From Taxillus chinensis (lineage: Eukaryota; Streptophyta; Magnoliopsida; Santalales; Loranthaceae), in assembly GCA_023512835.1 (NCBI GenBank), contig CM042090.1:50512996-50576995 (forward strand): a stretch of 64,000 nt of DNA. Direction: 5' to 3'. Shown here one piece after another: positions 11,008-20,308 of this stretch (position 1 is the first letter of the stretch; each line of letters begins with the position of its first letter). Under the pieces are notes generated by a model. It did not search any database and was not told where the DNA came from. It saw only the letters and a program-made list of their open reading frames with translations. Both the position numbers and the translations under genes were made by a program.

Positions 11008-12276
11008 CTAATATGCGAGGCTAAATGGGCACCCGATGGCAGGCAAGAAAATGTCGTAAACCGTAGAGTGCTTTGTGCCCCGCAAGAGCGCGTGGTCAGC
11101 AACAATGGGGCAGACTAATAGGTTAGGGGTGACAATGACCCCGAGATACCGATAAGATGTGGAGATGCCAATAGACTCCTGCCCCACCCGAAGATCTGCA
11201 CCGGCTAGAAGATCATGGGCGATTGGATCACCTAGCAGAGTCATACATTTGCACTTGTCGATCCCGACTGCCATACCCCAAGAAGAGGCCCAAGCATGCA
11301 CCCTGCTCAGTTGCATCGTTAGGTCTACCACTGAGTCCGCGAGAAGGACTAAGTCATCGGCAAAAAGTAGGTTGGGGATACGGTCAGGGAGACCCGGGAC
11401 AATCACCCCACATTGCGCCTCCATCGCCACTAACACGTCATTAATGAAAATGTTGAAGAGCAAAGGAGAGGCGGGGAAACCCTGGCGCACACCCCGACAA
11501 GCCCTGATTGTATCAGACGTCAGGTTACCCAGTTTAACTTGGACCGACGAGCTGGCATAAAGAGCTTGAAAGAAACCAAGAGCACGGCCACCAATCCCCG
11601 CCGCCCAAATCTTGGCAAGGAGGGCACCATGGGGCACGATATCGTAGTCCTTACGAAAGTCAATGAATGCCACATAGGTGGGCCAACCAAGCACGGATTT
11701 GCGACGGAGGGCAATCTCATGGAGCACCGAGAGATGACCAAGACATTCCTCTCCCTTGCGAAAGCCAGCTTGACCCTTGCTCAAAAAAGCCCTGGAGCTC
11801 GAGAGCAACAGAGAAGCGATGGGCCACCACCGCCGTTAAGACTTTGAGTGGCACATTGATGAGGGAAATGCCACGGTGATTCCTCGGGTTCGTAAAATCA
11901 CCCTTTTTGGGGACGGAGACAAGAGCAGTCGTGTTTAAAGAGTCAGGCACAACGGAACACCGCCAAAGCACGTTAAACAGTGAGGTGAGCGCATGCACCA
12001 TGGAACCTTGGCCGAGTTTACGATGACAGCAGACCCCACGACCACGCTGTTGAGAGTTGGTACCACCCAACATACACTTGAGGAAGCTTGGGGTAGGCCA
12101 TTTGGTCCAGCCGCTTTGTGAAGGCGGAGTCTCCGGATCACCGCCTTAATCTCCTTACAGGAGATAGAAGAATCGAGGCCCACGATGGCCTGTCGGGACG
12201 GGTAAAGGAGGACAGTATAATGGGCCTCAGTGTATTCATTGGGAGTGTCTAAAGGGCTCGGTAGTGTGAGGTCCAA
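11008..12276 (-). pseudogene. LINE reverse transcriptase domain
   Basis: Reading minus: LRLHKAAGPNGLP (12.1 kb), LVSVPKKGDFTNPRNHRGIS and LINVPLKVLTAVV, then after a frameshift QAGFRKGEE, motif A as FIDFRKDYDIVPH, motif B as GVRQGFPASPLLFNIFIND, catalytic motif C as LLFADDLVLLA (about 11350) and motif D as GIDKCKCM. The catalytic Asp pair is present, but at least two frame changes break the domain. Non-functional copy. Confidence 0.88.
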
Positions 12277-12392
12277 CGACCAAGGATAGCGGTGGGCTCA
12301 GCGAGCAACATACCATCATTGTCGCGCAGGGGCTGGATGGATTGAGGGCCCAACTTACCAACACTAGCGAACCCCTGTAGCCAGCGCCGAAA

Positions 12393-12611
12393 CTAGCGGG
12401 GTTTGCAACGGTCGAGGAAATGATGACCGCATTTAACTTGTCGGTGGAAACAGGTTTGCTCTACAAGCCACAAAGCTTGCTTTGCATCAGCCTTCGATTG
12501 CACCCAAAGTCGGACAGCCCGTTGGCCTTTCGGAGAAATGGGGGAGAGACGTTGAACTTTAGAGAAGCAATGACGCCGCTGCGCGATCAGATGTTGGAGG
12601 TGCGGGCACAC
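12393..12611 (-). pseudogene. LINE linker between endonuclease and RT
   Basis: Basic stretch (LIAQRRHCFSKVQRLSPIS, VQSKADAKQALWLVEQ) between the two enzymatic domains. LINE proteins have a basic linker here; no named motif is recognisable. Confidence 0.5.
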
Positions 12612-13552
12612 CTACAGCAATCGGCGAGCCCGCCGTTGCCCCGAAGAGGTTAGCATGAGGTCCCTTGCAATTTGCTGAGTCGTGACCCCTAGCCGAGTCA
12701 CCAGGGAAACGGGGTCAGACAGCAGGTCTTCTGCCAGGGCACCTAGAGCTGCCCACCGGTTAGAGAGTTGAATCAGGTCCGAACAAACTGCAATTCTGCG
12801 GCGGTCCCAACGGGGGGGGGGTGAGGGGGGGGGGAGAGAAGCGGCCACATCGGGCTGCGACAGGGACGTTAAAGTCCCTAAACGCAGTATGAATGGGCCA
12901 ATGATCGGAACTATCGATATGGTGGCACACGGACGCACTAGTGAGCAGACCCTCGGCAAGAGGATTAACCAATAAATGGTCAATAGAACTAATGCCAGAA
13001 CCTTTACGCGAGTGGAACGTCTCCGTGGATCCATTCACCGATAGGACCCTGAGGCCAAACCTGGAGCCCCATTTGACCAATTTCCCGACAGGGGTGTTCC
13101 AATTCCCAAGCACCATGAACGGGGCACCAGGGTGGGAGTCAAGCAGCACCAGACCTAGCGGCCGACTCGAGAAAGGACCAACGTGCACTCAGCACGGTGG
13201 CTCCATTGCGGAATGTAGACACTGCCCACCACGCAGGAGATGCTCCCGAGGCGCCGAGAAGAAAGATGAGCCCATAGTTGGTGCGAGTCTGAGACACCCA
13301 CTTCAAAGGCCTCGAATGTCGGTGCATGGATGGCGAGGGCAAGGCCCCATTTGCCAATGCCACGGCGAGACCCCTGAGATTGAAAAATCGAAAGTCGTGT
13401 AAGGCCACCGGCCATTTGGAGTCCCAAACCAGCGTTTCCTGAAGGCACAAAATACCCCACCATTCTTGCTGCACCGTATGGAGAACATCCAATCGTTTGG
13501 ACTGAAATCCACAGATATTCCAAGTTGCAATCCGGCTAAATGGAGGGCACAA
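12612..13552 (-). pseudogene. LINE APE-type endonuclease
   Basis: Apurinic-endonuclease-like motifs appear in order: ATWNICGFQSKR, then LCLQETL with the catalytic Glu, a shifted frame with VVGSVYIP, then VLGNWNTP, SSIDHLLVN and SSDHWPIH with the terminal Asp-His. The usual GDWN/GDFN reads GNWN, i.e. Asp to Asn at a metal/active-site position, which should weaken or abolish nicking. Two or more frameshifts. Family role: nicks target DNA to prime reverse transcription. Confidence 0.8.
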
Positions 13553-13584
13553 GGACGGGGACGGTACTGTAGCTCTAGGCGGGG

Positions 13585-14283
13585 CTAGACGCGCTCGGGC
13601 TCAGGACAAAAAAGGGAGGTGGGGGCGCACATACCACGCAGGGGCCACCCGCCGGAGCCGAGAAATGATGGCCAAGATAGATGCTGCAGGAGCAAAGATA
13701 TCGAACCGATACGAGTCACCGCACCAGGAATCGTGCGTCTTGGTCCACCTAGACACTTGACCCCAAAGGGCCCCCAAGCAAGCTTGGAGCTCGTCACCGA
13801 AAGAGCGACGCGATAGATGGCCAGCATTCCATACATACACAATCCGACCATGACGCAAAAGATGCAGACGGGGGCAGGGAGGCAGGGGAGCCGAAGACTG
13901 AGCAACAAAGGGGGGGGGGGACAATCGGGTGGCCGGGCAAGGCCTCCGGCGCGAGGGCACGGAGGCTGGGTAATAACATCACGCCAAGAACGGGCCACCT
14001 GCGAGGGCAGGGAGGGCACCATCGAGGACGGGTCCGAGCCGAAGAGCAGACGGTCATTGCAAGAACATACGAAGCTAACCGGCCGACTGACTTCGCCCGC
14101 TGGAAGGCTAGGACACTCCACGATAACAGATGAGCTAACAACAACTTCAAGAGAGGGGCTGGGAGAAGGCACCCTTCTTGGAGGCATTGCAGGAGTGAAG
14201 GTAGCCTCGTTAGGGGGCAGTAGCCCCACAATGGGGGGCGCAGCAGCCCCATGACCATTTTCACCCTGTGAGGAAGCACACAA
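13585..14283 (-). pseudogene. LINE ORF1-like proline-rich region
   Basis: The 232-codon frame is rich in Pro, Ser and Cys, with a parallel frame (13601-13960) that reads more protein-like (IVYVWNAGHLSRRSFGDEL, YRFDIFAPAASILAIISRL). The position 5' of the endonuclease is where LINE ORF1 (RNA-binding chaperone) belongs. No recognised RRM or CCHC motif. The real frame probably shifts between the two. Assignment by position only. Confidence 0.45.
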
Positions 14284-14725
14284 CCTCGGTGATTGCAGAA
14301 GGTGTGACCCGGGTCATGGGCCAGGGCCTCGATTATTCATAGGTTTGGCAACAAAAATAGTAACCGTAGTGCACAGTGGTCGTTACCCGCTGGGTGACGG
14401 GGTAGGAGGTGCCCTACCCGGCCCCACACTTTGATCACCGAGCCTGAAGATAGCAGGCGGTGGCGAAGGCAGGGTGGATCTGCCGCAATTCGCGGAGCAG
14501 GTGGAAATCCCCAGATGAAGGCGAGAAATCTTAATGTGCCCAACTAGACGCTTATGAGGCAAGAACAGATAGTCAATCATGGGCCCCATAATCCTCCCGA
14601 CACTGCCACATGTCAATTGAGGGCCCATCAAGGGGACACCGAGCGTACGAGGGACAAAGCCCGACGGTTGTAAGATAAGCCGTAACCAAGATAGCAAGCA
14701 GAACCCCCCACTCTCGTAGGATTCC

Positions 14726-14775
14726 GTAGTTTTCCTAGCCTGAAGCATAGGTAGGCCAAGGGGCAAGCCATAGGC
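14726..14775. repeat. 50-bp direct repeat, right copy, flanking the LINE
   Basis: Partner of 9721-9770. It marks the probable 5' boundary of the LINE insertion. Confidence 0.7.
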
Positions 14776-15104
14776 AAGCTCCTGACCCAACGACAAGCCA
14801 AGACAAGCCACGAAAGGAAGGGAGGGAGGGAGATTCTCGCATGGCACGTTGCACCGGTAGCGCAACTATAGGGTCAAAATGCCATTACATTGGGTACCTA
14901 ATATAGGGACCAATTTGATGCCTTGAAAAATCAAGCCTGCATAGGGAGGAGGATAAGAGTCGCACGGTTTGCGGCGCTAGCAGGGAGCCCGCATGATGTA
15001 GTTATCCGACGGCCACTCACACGCCTTCACCTGCATACGAGTGTGCCAGCCAGGGCAACAATCAAGTTGGAAGCGTTGGAACAAGCTGGACGCGAAGGCC
15101 GAAT
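14776..15104. other. Unassigned sequence between LINE flank and gypsy-0 gag
   Basis: About 330 bp with no supported gene. It contains a GGGAGGGAGGGAGA run (14819-14832). It replaces the middle of gypsy-0 gag, so it is either diverged gag or part of the inserted block. Confidence 0.4.
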
Positions 15105-15226
15105 CAACTAAGTATAGTGGAGCGGTCTTCACCTTCTTTGCCTCATCCATAATATTCAAGGCATCGAAGAACTGCTCCATGATCCAGAGGAAGTTGTCTA
15201 ACTCCCTCGCATTCCTTGACCTACCA
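15105..15226 (-). pseudogene. gypsy-0 gag, N-terminal half fragment
   Basis: Minus-strand reading gives GRSRNARELDNFLWIMEQFF and KKVKTAPLYLVDSA, matching the capsid N-terminal motif of chromovirus gag (AKELENFLWDMEQYF-type). It ends abruptly at 15226 where the gypsy-E LTR starts. Confidence 0.75.
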
Positions 15227-15699
15227 TGTAATGACTCGTATTTTGCGGTATGTAAGAAGTTAATCACAGATGCCTTATGAGTGGAAATTATTGGGTTTTA
15301 GGGAGTTTCCTTCCCACACACTTTAGCTAAAACACCTTGAATGTTGATGCACAAGTTTGAGGTAAGAGGTGGGCCCAAGAGGGGACTTTTGGGAGGTGCA
15401 CGTGACAATGCACGTCATATGGGGATATGACGGGCAAGGGGATTTTGGTTTGCCTATCTTCTACATGATCCTAGGAAGTTTAGGGTAGAATTTCACAGCT
15501 TTTGGAGGTGCACGTCATATGGGGATATGACGTACATTATGGCGTGCAGCCATATTTTTGTACCGCCACCTTGGTTTTGTTGTTCTAAACATCTTTTTCC
15601 AAAGGGGCATGTCGGAATTATGGATATTTTGGCGTGTATGGATGCGGAAGGTTGTAGCTTGTTCCATCAAAACTACGTTGTTTTGCGATTTGAGTTGTC

Positions 15700-15707
15700 T
15701 ATATAAA
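15700..15707 (+). promoter_or_regulatory. TATA box of gypsy-E LTR
   Basis: TATATAAA in context GTCTATATAAAGAGG, followed about 30 bases on by AGGTTTAGGGTT and then the (GA)n tract. The same order occurs in the B-type LTRs. Confidence 0.75.
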
Positions 15708-15767
15708 GAGGTGAAGGCTCCTTGTTCTAGGTTTAGGGTTCTCTTCTTCAACCACTGCAGCCGTCGC

Positions 15768-15816
<49 letters not shown>

Positions 15817-15820
15817 GAGA
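15768..15820. repeat. (GA)n microsatellite in gypsy-E LTR
   Basis: About 50 bp of GA dinucleotides just downstream of the TATA box, in the presumed 5' untranslated leader. Equivalent tracts occur at 19110-19161, 30769-30810 (CT), 37762-37800 (CT) and 53120-53150. Confidence 0.95.
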
Positions 15821-15912
15821 GTTCTGGGCATTGTTGCTGTGATGTTTCTCGTGGGCAGACGACGTTCGGCGTGAGAGCAGGATCGTTGCTGTGGTGATAC
15901 GTTTTCCTACAG

Positions 15913-16705
15913 GTAGGGGTTCTGTCTTTCCTGGTCTGTCCCGGGGTTAGGCCCTGTGTATATGATTTGCAGAGTTTCCATTGGTGTTGTTATAATATTT
16001 ATATGTAAATTCATATAGGTGTGACCTCTTATATGAATGTTGGCCTTCAATGGCGTTTTGGTGTGATTCTGACGTTGGGTGGTCAGTGCATGTTAAATGT
16101 TCGATAAAATGCCTGTGTGAATACGCCTGTGTGAATATGCCTAGTATGTGTTTGATAATATGCCTATGTGGCTGGATTTGCGAGTTTGTAAATGAGTGCA
16201 TGCTACGTGTTTGTTTTTATGCCTGAGTGGTTGGGTTTGTGCACTTATGAATGTGTGCACACTAAGTGTTTGGTTTTATGCCTGAGTGAATGAGGTGTAT
16301 GCTATGTGCTTGATTGCATGGTTGTTAGCCCGAGAGGCTGTGGAAAACATTTGCCTGAAGAGGCAATTAAATCACTTGCTTGAAGAGGCGGTTAAATCAC
16401 TTGCCTAAAGAGGCGGTTAAATCACTTGCCTGAGAGGCGGTTAAATCATTGGCCTGAAGAGGCGGTTAAATTACTTATTTGAGAGATGGTTAAAGTGTTA
16501 GCCCGTGTGGTTGTGGAGCTTGAGTGGCTGGGGCTGAGGTTGCGCCCGTTTGTGTGGTGTGTTTCCTTGCTATTTGTTTCTGCCACGTCACTGCACTGGT
16601 ACATGCTCACATATAGATGATAGGTGCATGGGATGGGTTAGTGAGACTTGATCCCTACTGAGCTATGGTTGCTCACCCCTCCTACTATGTTTGTTTTCTT
16701 TACAG
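15913..16705 (+). other. Candidate LTR-contained intron in gypsy-E
   Basis: Donor-like AG|GTAGGGGTTCTG at 15913 and acceptor TTGTTTTCTTTACAG|GGAC ending at 16705; a branch-point-like GCTCACC lies about 35 bases upstream of the acceptor. Both ends are conserved in five other LTRs of the window while the interior (minisatellite) differs. Inference from comparison; no transcript evidence. Confidence 0.45.
16345..16495 (+). repeat. GAGGCGGTTAAAT minisatellite, gypsy-E LTR
   Basis: About five imperfect copies of a 25-26-bp unit containing TGAAGAGGCGGTTAAATCAC. Homologous arrays with other copy numbers lie in the solo LTR (19668-19796) and the gypsy-B LTR (53667-53850). Confidence 0.9.
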
Positions 16706-16852
16706 GGACCTACAGGCGTTAGGTGGGAACACCAGGGTGGAAGACTTTCTGCCTTGTGGCTTTGCTCCTTTTGTTATTTGAGTGTTTTGTCAAATGTTAT
16801 GTTGAAACTATTGTAACTCCAATTGGAGATGATGTAATGGATTTTGGAATTT

Positions 16853-16858
16853 AATAAA
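16853..16858 (+). terminator. Polyadenylation signal in gypsy-E LTR
   Basis: AATAAA in the context TTTAATAAAGATAAG, conserved in position with 54227-54232 in the gypsy-B LTR and (reverse strand) near 29624 and 36404 in gypsy-2. Confidence 0.6.
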
Positions 16859-17000
16859 GATAAGTGGCTTGCCTTTCGGTTGTTTATTGTGGATTATTAT
16901 GAATGTGTTTGATTCTGTACATCTACCCTTTGCCCACCGGGTGGCTAAAGGGGAGTCACGAACCGGTTTCCCCGGGTTGGAAATTCTGGGTGTGACAATA

Positions 17001-17012
17001 TGGTATCAGAGC
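17001..17012 (+). promoter_or_regulatory. Primer-binding site of gypsy-E (tRNA-iMet)
   Basis: TGGTATCAGAGC starts four bases after the LTR end. The following leader (about 17013-17200) is conserved with gypsy-B (54384-54560) and, reversed, gypsy-2 (about 36090-36257). Confidence 0.92.
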
Positions 17013-17480
17013 ATGGTCTAGTTGGCCTAGGGTAGTGGGCAGATCTGATTATCTTGAATCCTTTGGAGGAGCCTGGAGGGACATGCCTAATCAACACGGT
17101 CCTCTTGGAGCCTCTAGGGTGTACTTGGGGTAGTCCAGACCTGAGGTAGGATTTGCATGCATGGGCATTAGGGCACTAGTTGCATTTGTTGTTGTGTGTG
17201 AAGGTGTGGATAACTGTTAAAATTGTAATTGTGATAAAAGAAAAATGTGAATAATGTGATAAGGTGTGAACTGTGCAACTCTGATTTTTCTTGAAATACC
17301 CTAAGCATGACTATAAGGAAAGGTCCTTGTTTATTTGAGCTGTGTGCAATGTGAATTGATGCAATGTGTGAAATGTGACATGCCTTGTGATAGTAGCATT
17401 GTTAACTGGGGTAGAGGTAGTGACACGCGATAGATTATGAATTCGTTTTGACAGTTGTCTTTCTTACTTCGTGTAGTAAA

Positions 17481-18546
17481 AATGCCACTGAGGAGAGTGA
17501 CACGTGCGTCCGGGGTAGTGGCTGATGAGTCATCTGCCCATGAGGGTCCGGGTGCGGGGCAGTCCGCTGGAGGACATGCATTGTTGCTGGTGCAGCTGCG
17601 AGAGGGCATCCGACTGGAAGTCTAGGAGCTGAGGGAAGGTATCCGACAAGAGGTACGGGAGGAGGTGCGCCACGAGATGGTAGCCCAGCAGGTGGTGCCA
17701 CCACCATCAGTGGGGGAGTTACCTCGGGAGCGTGAGGGTTCGCTGAGTGGCATACCGACTCATGCAGAGGATGACGTGGTGACACGGTTCCGAAAGGAAC
17801 AACCTCCGCGATTCAAGGGGGAGGGGGACCCAGTGTTAGTTGAGCACTGGCTGAGGCAGATCGAGCATGTGTTCTCCTTTCTCCTACCCCGGGAGGAGGA
17901 TAAGGTGAGGCTAGCCATTCGGCAGCTGGAAGGGAATGCTCTAGAGTGGTGGTTAAGTGTCACGGGGAGCCATGCGGTGCAGTTCATGCTATGGGAGGAG
18001 TTCTTACAGCTCTTCCATGATAAGTTCTTCCCGGAGTCCTTGAGACGGCAAAAGAGGGAGGAGTTTGGCAGCTTGAGGCAGGGATCAAGGACGGTACCTA
18101 AGTATGAGTGAGAGTTCTGGAGCTTGAGTAGGTTCGCTCCCGAGATCGTGGCGCAGGAGGACCTGAAGGCCCACAAGTTCACCTTGGGTCTCAGGCCGGC
18201 CCTTAGGCAGAGGGTGGCAATTCTGCATTTGAAGACCTATGCTGAGGTTGTGTAGACGGCCCGTATAGCTGAGAGAGAGATGGATGATGGGAGGCAGGCT
18301 CATCTGGGTCGCCAGTTGTAGAGTGGGCTTGATCGAGATTCAGGGTCCAAGAGGCTCAAGACTGAGGAGAGAGATAGCAGTTCTTTCCGCAGCTGGGGTC
18401 AGCCATTTGTGAACCCAGGGAGGTTCACCCTTGGCGGCAGTAGACAGGGAGGTCCATTGGGGGGTCTACCTAGCAGTTGTCATTGTTGTGGGGAGCAGGG
18501 TCACTTCAAGGGGGAGTGTCCCAAGAAGGACTGGCGGTGCAACAAC
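17481..18546 (+). pseudogene. gypsy-E gag (Tekay-like), with stops
   Basis: The start MPLRRVTRASG at 17481 is the first ATG of the gag frame. A capsid core follows: FRKEQPPRFKGEGDPVLVEH, IEHVFSFL, LEGNALEWW and LQLFHDKFFPES, then a first zinc knuckle CHCCGEQGHFKGEC and a second (CNNC) that is cut after AACAAC by a solo LTR; its remainder CGREGH resumes at 20292. In-frame stops occur near 17622, 18109, 18255 and 18318, otherwise the frame is intact, so decay is moderate. Gag would form the virus-like particle and bind RNA. Confidence 0.88.
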
Positions 18547-19047
18547 TGTAAGGACCCGTACCTTGAGTTAGTCAGTTTTGCCTTCTCAGTAGAGTTTTTC
18601 TAGATTTTGACCTAGTGAATGGACTCCAATGAATTCACGTGCAAAAGGAAAGATGCTTAGAATGATGTCCTCTATCTACCACAGAAGTTTCAGGCCAAAC
18701 GGACGTGTATGTAAGGTGCACGTGAAATGGGTCCAATTCACGTGCAAGTGTGGTTGTCTTCTAAATGAGGCAAGGAGACTAGGGGTGAAGTTTGAGAGCA
18801 TTTGGAGTGCATATGGAGTTGCACGTGAATTGGGGAATTCACGTTCAAATTGGCATGTAGCCATATTTTTGCATGGTTCCCTTGGTTTTGTCATTCTAAT
18901 GATCTTTCTCCAAAGAACCATGTTGAAATTCTGAGTATTTTGGCCTATATGGGTGCGGAAAGGTGCTAACTTGTGTGATCAAAACTACGTCGTTTTGATG
19001 CTGGGATTCACTTAATCAAAACTACGTCGTTTTGATGTTGTGTTGTC

Positions 19048-19056
19048 TATATAAGG
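19048..19056 (+). promoter_or_regulatory. TATA box of the solo LTR
   Basis: TATATAAGG right after the second ATCAAAAC palindrome; identical context at 53057 in the gypsy-B LTR. Confidence 0.7.
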
Positions 19057-19106
19057 AGGAGAAGCCCCTCTGTTTTAGGTTTAGGGTTTGTTGCTCCACC
19101 ACCGTC

Positions 19107-19163
<57 letters not shown>

Positions 19164-19275
19164 AGGAGAACTCCTGGTTGCTTGCGGGCGTCTTGCGTGG
19201 GTGGTCGAGTCTCGTGGGTGGACGGCGTTCGGCGTGGGATCGGACTATTCTTTGTGTTGTTGCGTCTTACTTGAG

Positions 19276-19998
19276 GTAGGGGTTCTGTTCTTCCTAAATC
19301 CTCCTCTCGTCCTAGGGTCCTAGGGCAGATTATGGGTTATATCTGTTATATATACATATGTAATCCATATAGGTGTGATCTCCTATATGGATGTTGGCCT
19401 TCATGGCATTTTGGTGTGATTCGTGGATTTCATGCTATATGTTTGATGAAATGCCTGAGTGAATATAGCTGTGTGTATATGCCCATTACGTGTTTGGTAA
19501 TATGCCTGTGTGGCTGGACTTGTGATTTAGTGTATGTATGTATCTTTGGGTGTTTGCTCCTTTGCCCGAATGGCTGGGATTGTGCACTTGTGAACGGGTG
19601 CACACCAAGTGTTTGGTTTTATGCTTGGGTGACTGTGGTGTGTGTTGTGTGCATGATCGTGCTATCTGGCCTGAAGAGGCGGTTAAACTACTTTGCCTGA
19701 GAGGCGGTTAAACCAAGGGCCTGAAGAGGCGGTTAAACTACTTTGCCTGAGAGGCGGTTAAATCAGTGGCCTGAAGAGGCGGTTAAACTACTTGCTTGAG
19801 ATGTGTTTTGTTAGCCTGTGTGGCAGTGGAAGATTGTAATTGTTGATGTGGTTCTTAATATGTCTGTTGAAATTATTGTAACACGACACTGCACTTGTAC
19901 ACATGGCATGTAGATGCTAGGAGCATGGGATGGGTTGGGGAGACATGATCCCTACTGAGCTGTGGTTGCTCACCCCTCCTACTGTGTTTGTTTTCCAG
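19276..19998 (+). other. Candidate LTR-contained intron in the solo LTR
   Basis: Donor-like GAG|GTAGGGGTTCTG and acceptor TTTGTTTTCCAG|GGAC, with the conserved CTGAGCTGTGGTTGCTCACC block before the acceptor. Homologous to 15913-16705 and 53234-54053. Confidence 0.42.
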
Positions 19999-20291
19999 GG
20001 ACTTACAGGCGTTAGGTGGATACACCAAGGTGGAAGACCATAATTATTTTTACTCTCTTCCATTTATGTTTTGTTTTTCTTATGGGAATTGATGTAACCC
20101 CAGTGGGGAAAGGATTTTGTTGTAATAAACTGGTTTGGATTGCTTTTAATGAACATTACTTTCTTGAATGTTGTGGATGTTTAAAATGTGATATTCTTGG
20201 TTTGTATCCTAACCCCTTTGCCCTCCGTGTGGGTAAAAGGGGAGTCACGTACCGGTTTCCTCGGGTTGGAAATCCGGGGCGTGACAACAAC

Positions 20292-20308
20292 TGTGGACGA
20301 GAGGGCCA
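20292..20308 (+). pseudogene. Remnant of gypsy-E gag second zinc knuckle
   Basis: TGTGGACGAGAGGGCCA reads CGREG(H), completing the CNNC...GH knuckle split by the solo LTR, then is cut by copia-M. GGCCA (20304-20308) is the candidate target duplication of M. Confidence 0.75.

Larger units (their letters stand above)
9771..14725 (-). mobile_element. GC-rich non-LTR retrotransposon (LINE), degraded
   Basis: On the minus strand the order is a proline-rich ORF1-like region, an APE-type endonuclease, a LINE reverse transcriptase, and a C-terminal Cys/His finger. Base composition is clearly more GC-rich than the surrounding elements, with G- and C-runs. The protein reads unlike the common plant L1 and RTE lines and more like Jockey/Tad/R1-type RTs, though the clade needs a tree. 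No poly-A (poly-T on the plus strand) is visible at the 3' end near 9771. Multiple frameshifts. Confidence 0.85.
7729..15226 (-). mobile_element. gypsy-0: degraded chromovirus-like Ty3/gypsy element, split by a LINE
   Basis: Gag N-terminal part (15105-15226), gag C-terminal part (9474-9705), protease and RT (7929-9425), and the start of RNase H (7729-7928) all lie on the minus strand in element order. The RT style ([39 protein letters not shown]) resembles chromoviruses, perhaps Galadriel-type; the clade is tentative. It is interrupted on the left by copia-1, on the right by gypsy-E, and internally by the LINE. No LTR of this element is in the window. Confidence 0.85.
15227..16997 (+). repeat. 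5' LTR of gypsy-E
   Basis: A 1771-bp LTR beginning TGTAATGACTCG and ending GGGTGTGACA, directly followed by the PBS. In order it contains ACGTCATATG and CACGTG palindromes, a degenerate ATCAAAAC palindrome (15665), TATA box (15700), TTTAGGGTT box, a (GA)n tract, donor-like AG|GTAGGGG (15913), GAGGCGGTTAAAT minisatellite, conserved CTGAGCTATGGTTGCTCACC, acceptor-like TTTACAG (16705), AATAAA (16853) and a terminal hairpin. Confidence 0.88.
18547..20286 (+). mobile_element. Solo LTR (B-type gypsy) with TSD ACAAC
   Basis: A 1740-bp TGTAAGGACCCG...GGGGCGTGACA repeat flanked by ACAAC at 18542-18546 and 20287-20291, sitting inside the second zinc knuckle of gypsy-E gag. It is the same family as the gypsy-B 5' LTR at 52555. 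No internal sequence, so it arose by LTR-LTR recombination after insertion. Contains two ATCAAAAC palindromes (18978, 19014), TATA (19048), (GA)n, donor-like 19276, minisatellite, acceptor-like AG at 19998, and a terminal hairpin. Confidence 0.93.
15227..20308 (+). mobile_element. gypsy-E: 5' part of a Tekay-like gypsy element (gag interrupted twice)
   Basis: 5' LTR 15227-16997, PBS at 17001, leader, then gag from 17481. Gag is interrupted by a solo LTR (18547-20286) and finally by copia-M at 20309. The leader after the PBS is nearly the same as those of gypsy-B and gypsy-2, so E belongs with them but still has gag coding sequence. Inserted in gypsy-0 gag at 15226 (candidate TSD TACCA). The rest of E should lie right of the window. 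Confidence 0.85.

Noticed and set aside
13817..14254. Plus-strand ORFs in the GC-rich LINE
   Set aside because: Antisense shadows favoured by high GC; the opposite strand has recognised LINE domains.
15621..15842. Small protein with Arg-Glu repeats
   Set aside because: Translation of the (GA)n tract in the LTR leader; also at 19032-19279 and 30632-30859.
18629..18934. 101-codon ORF in the solo LTR
   Set aside because: Non-coding LTR U3 with hairpins; the homologous copy at 52650 does not conserve it as protein.
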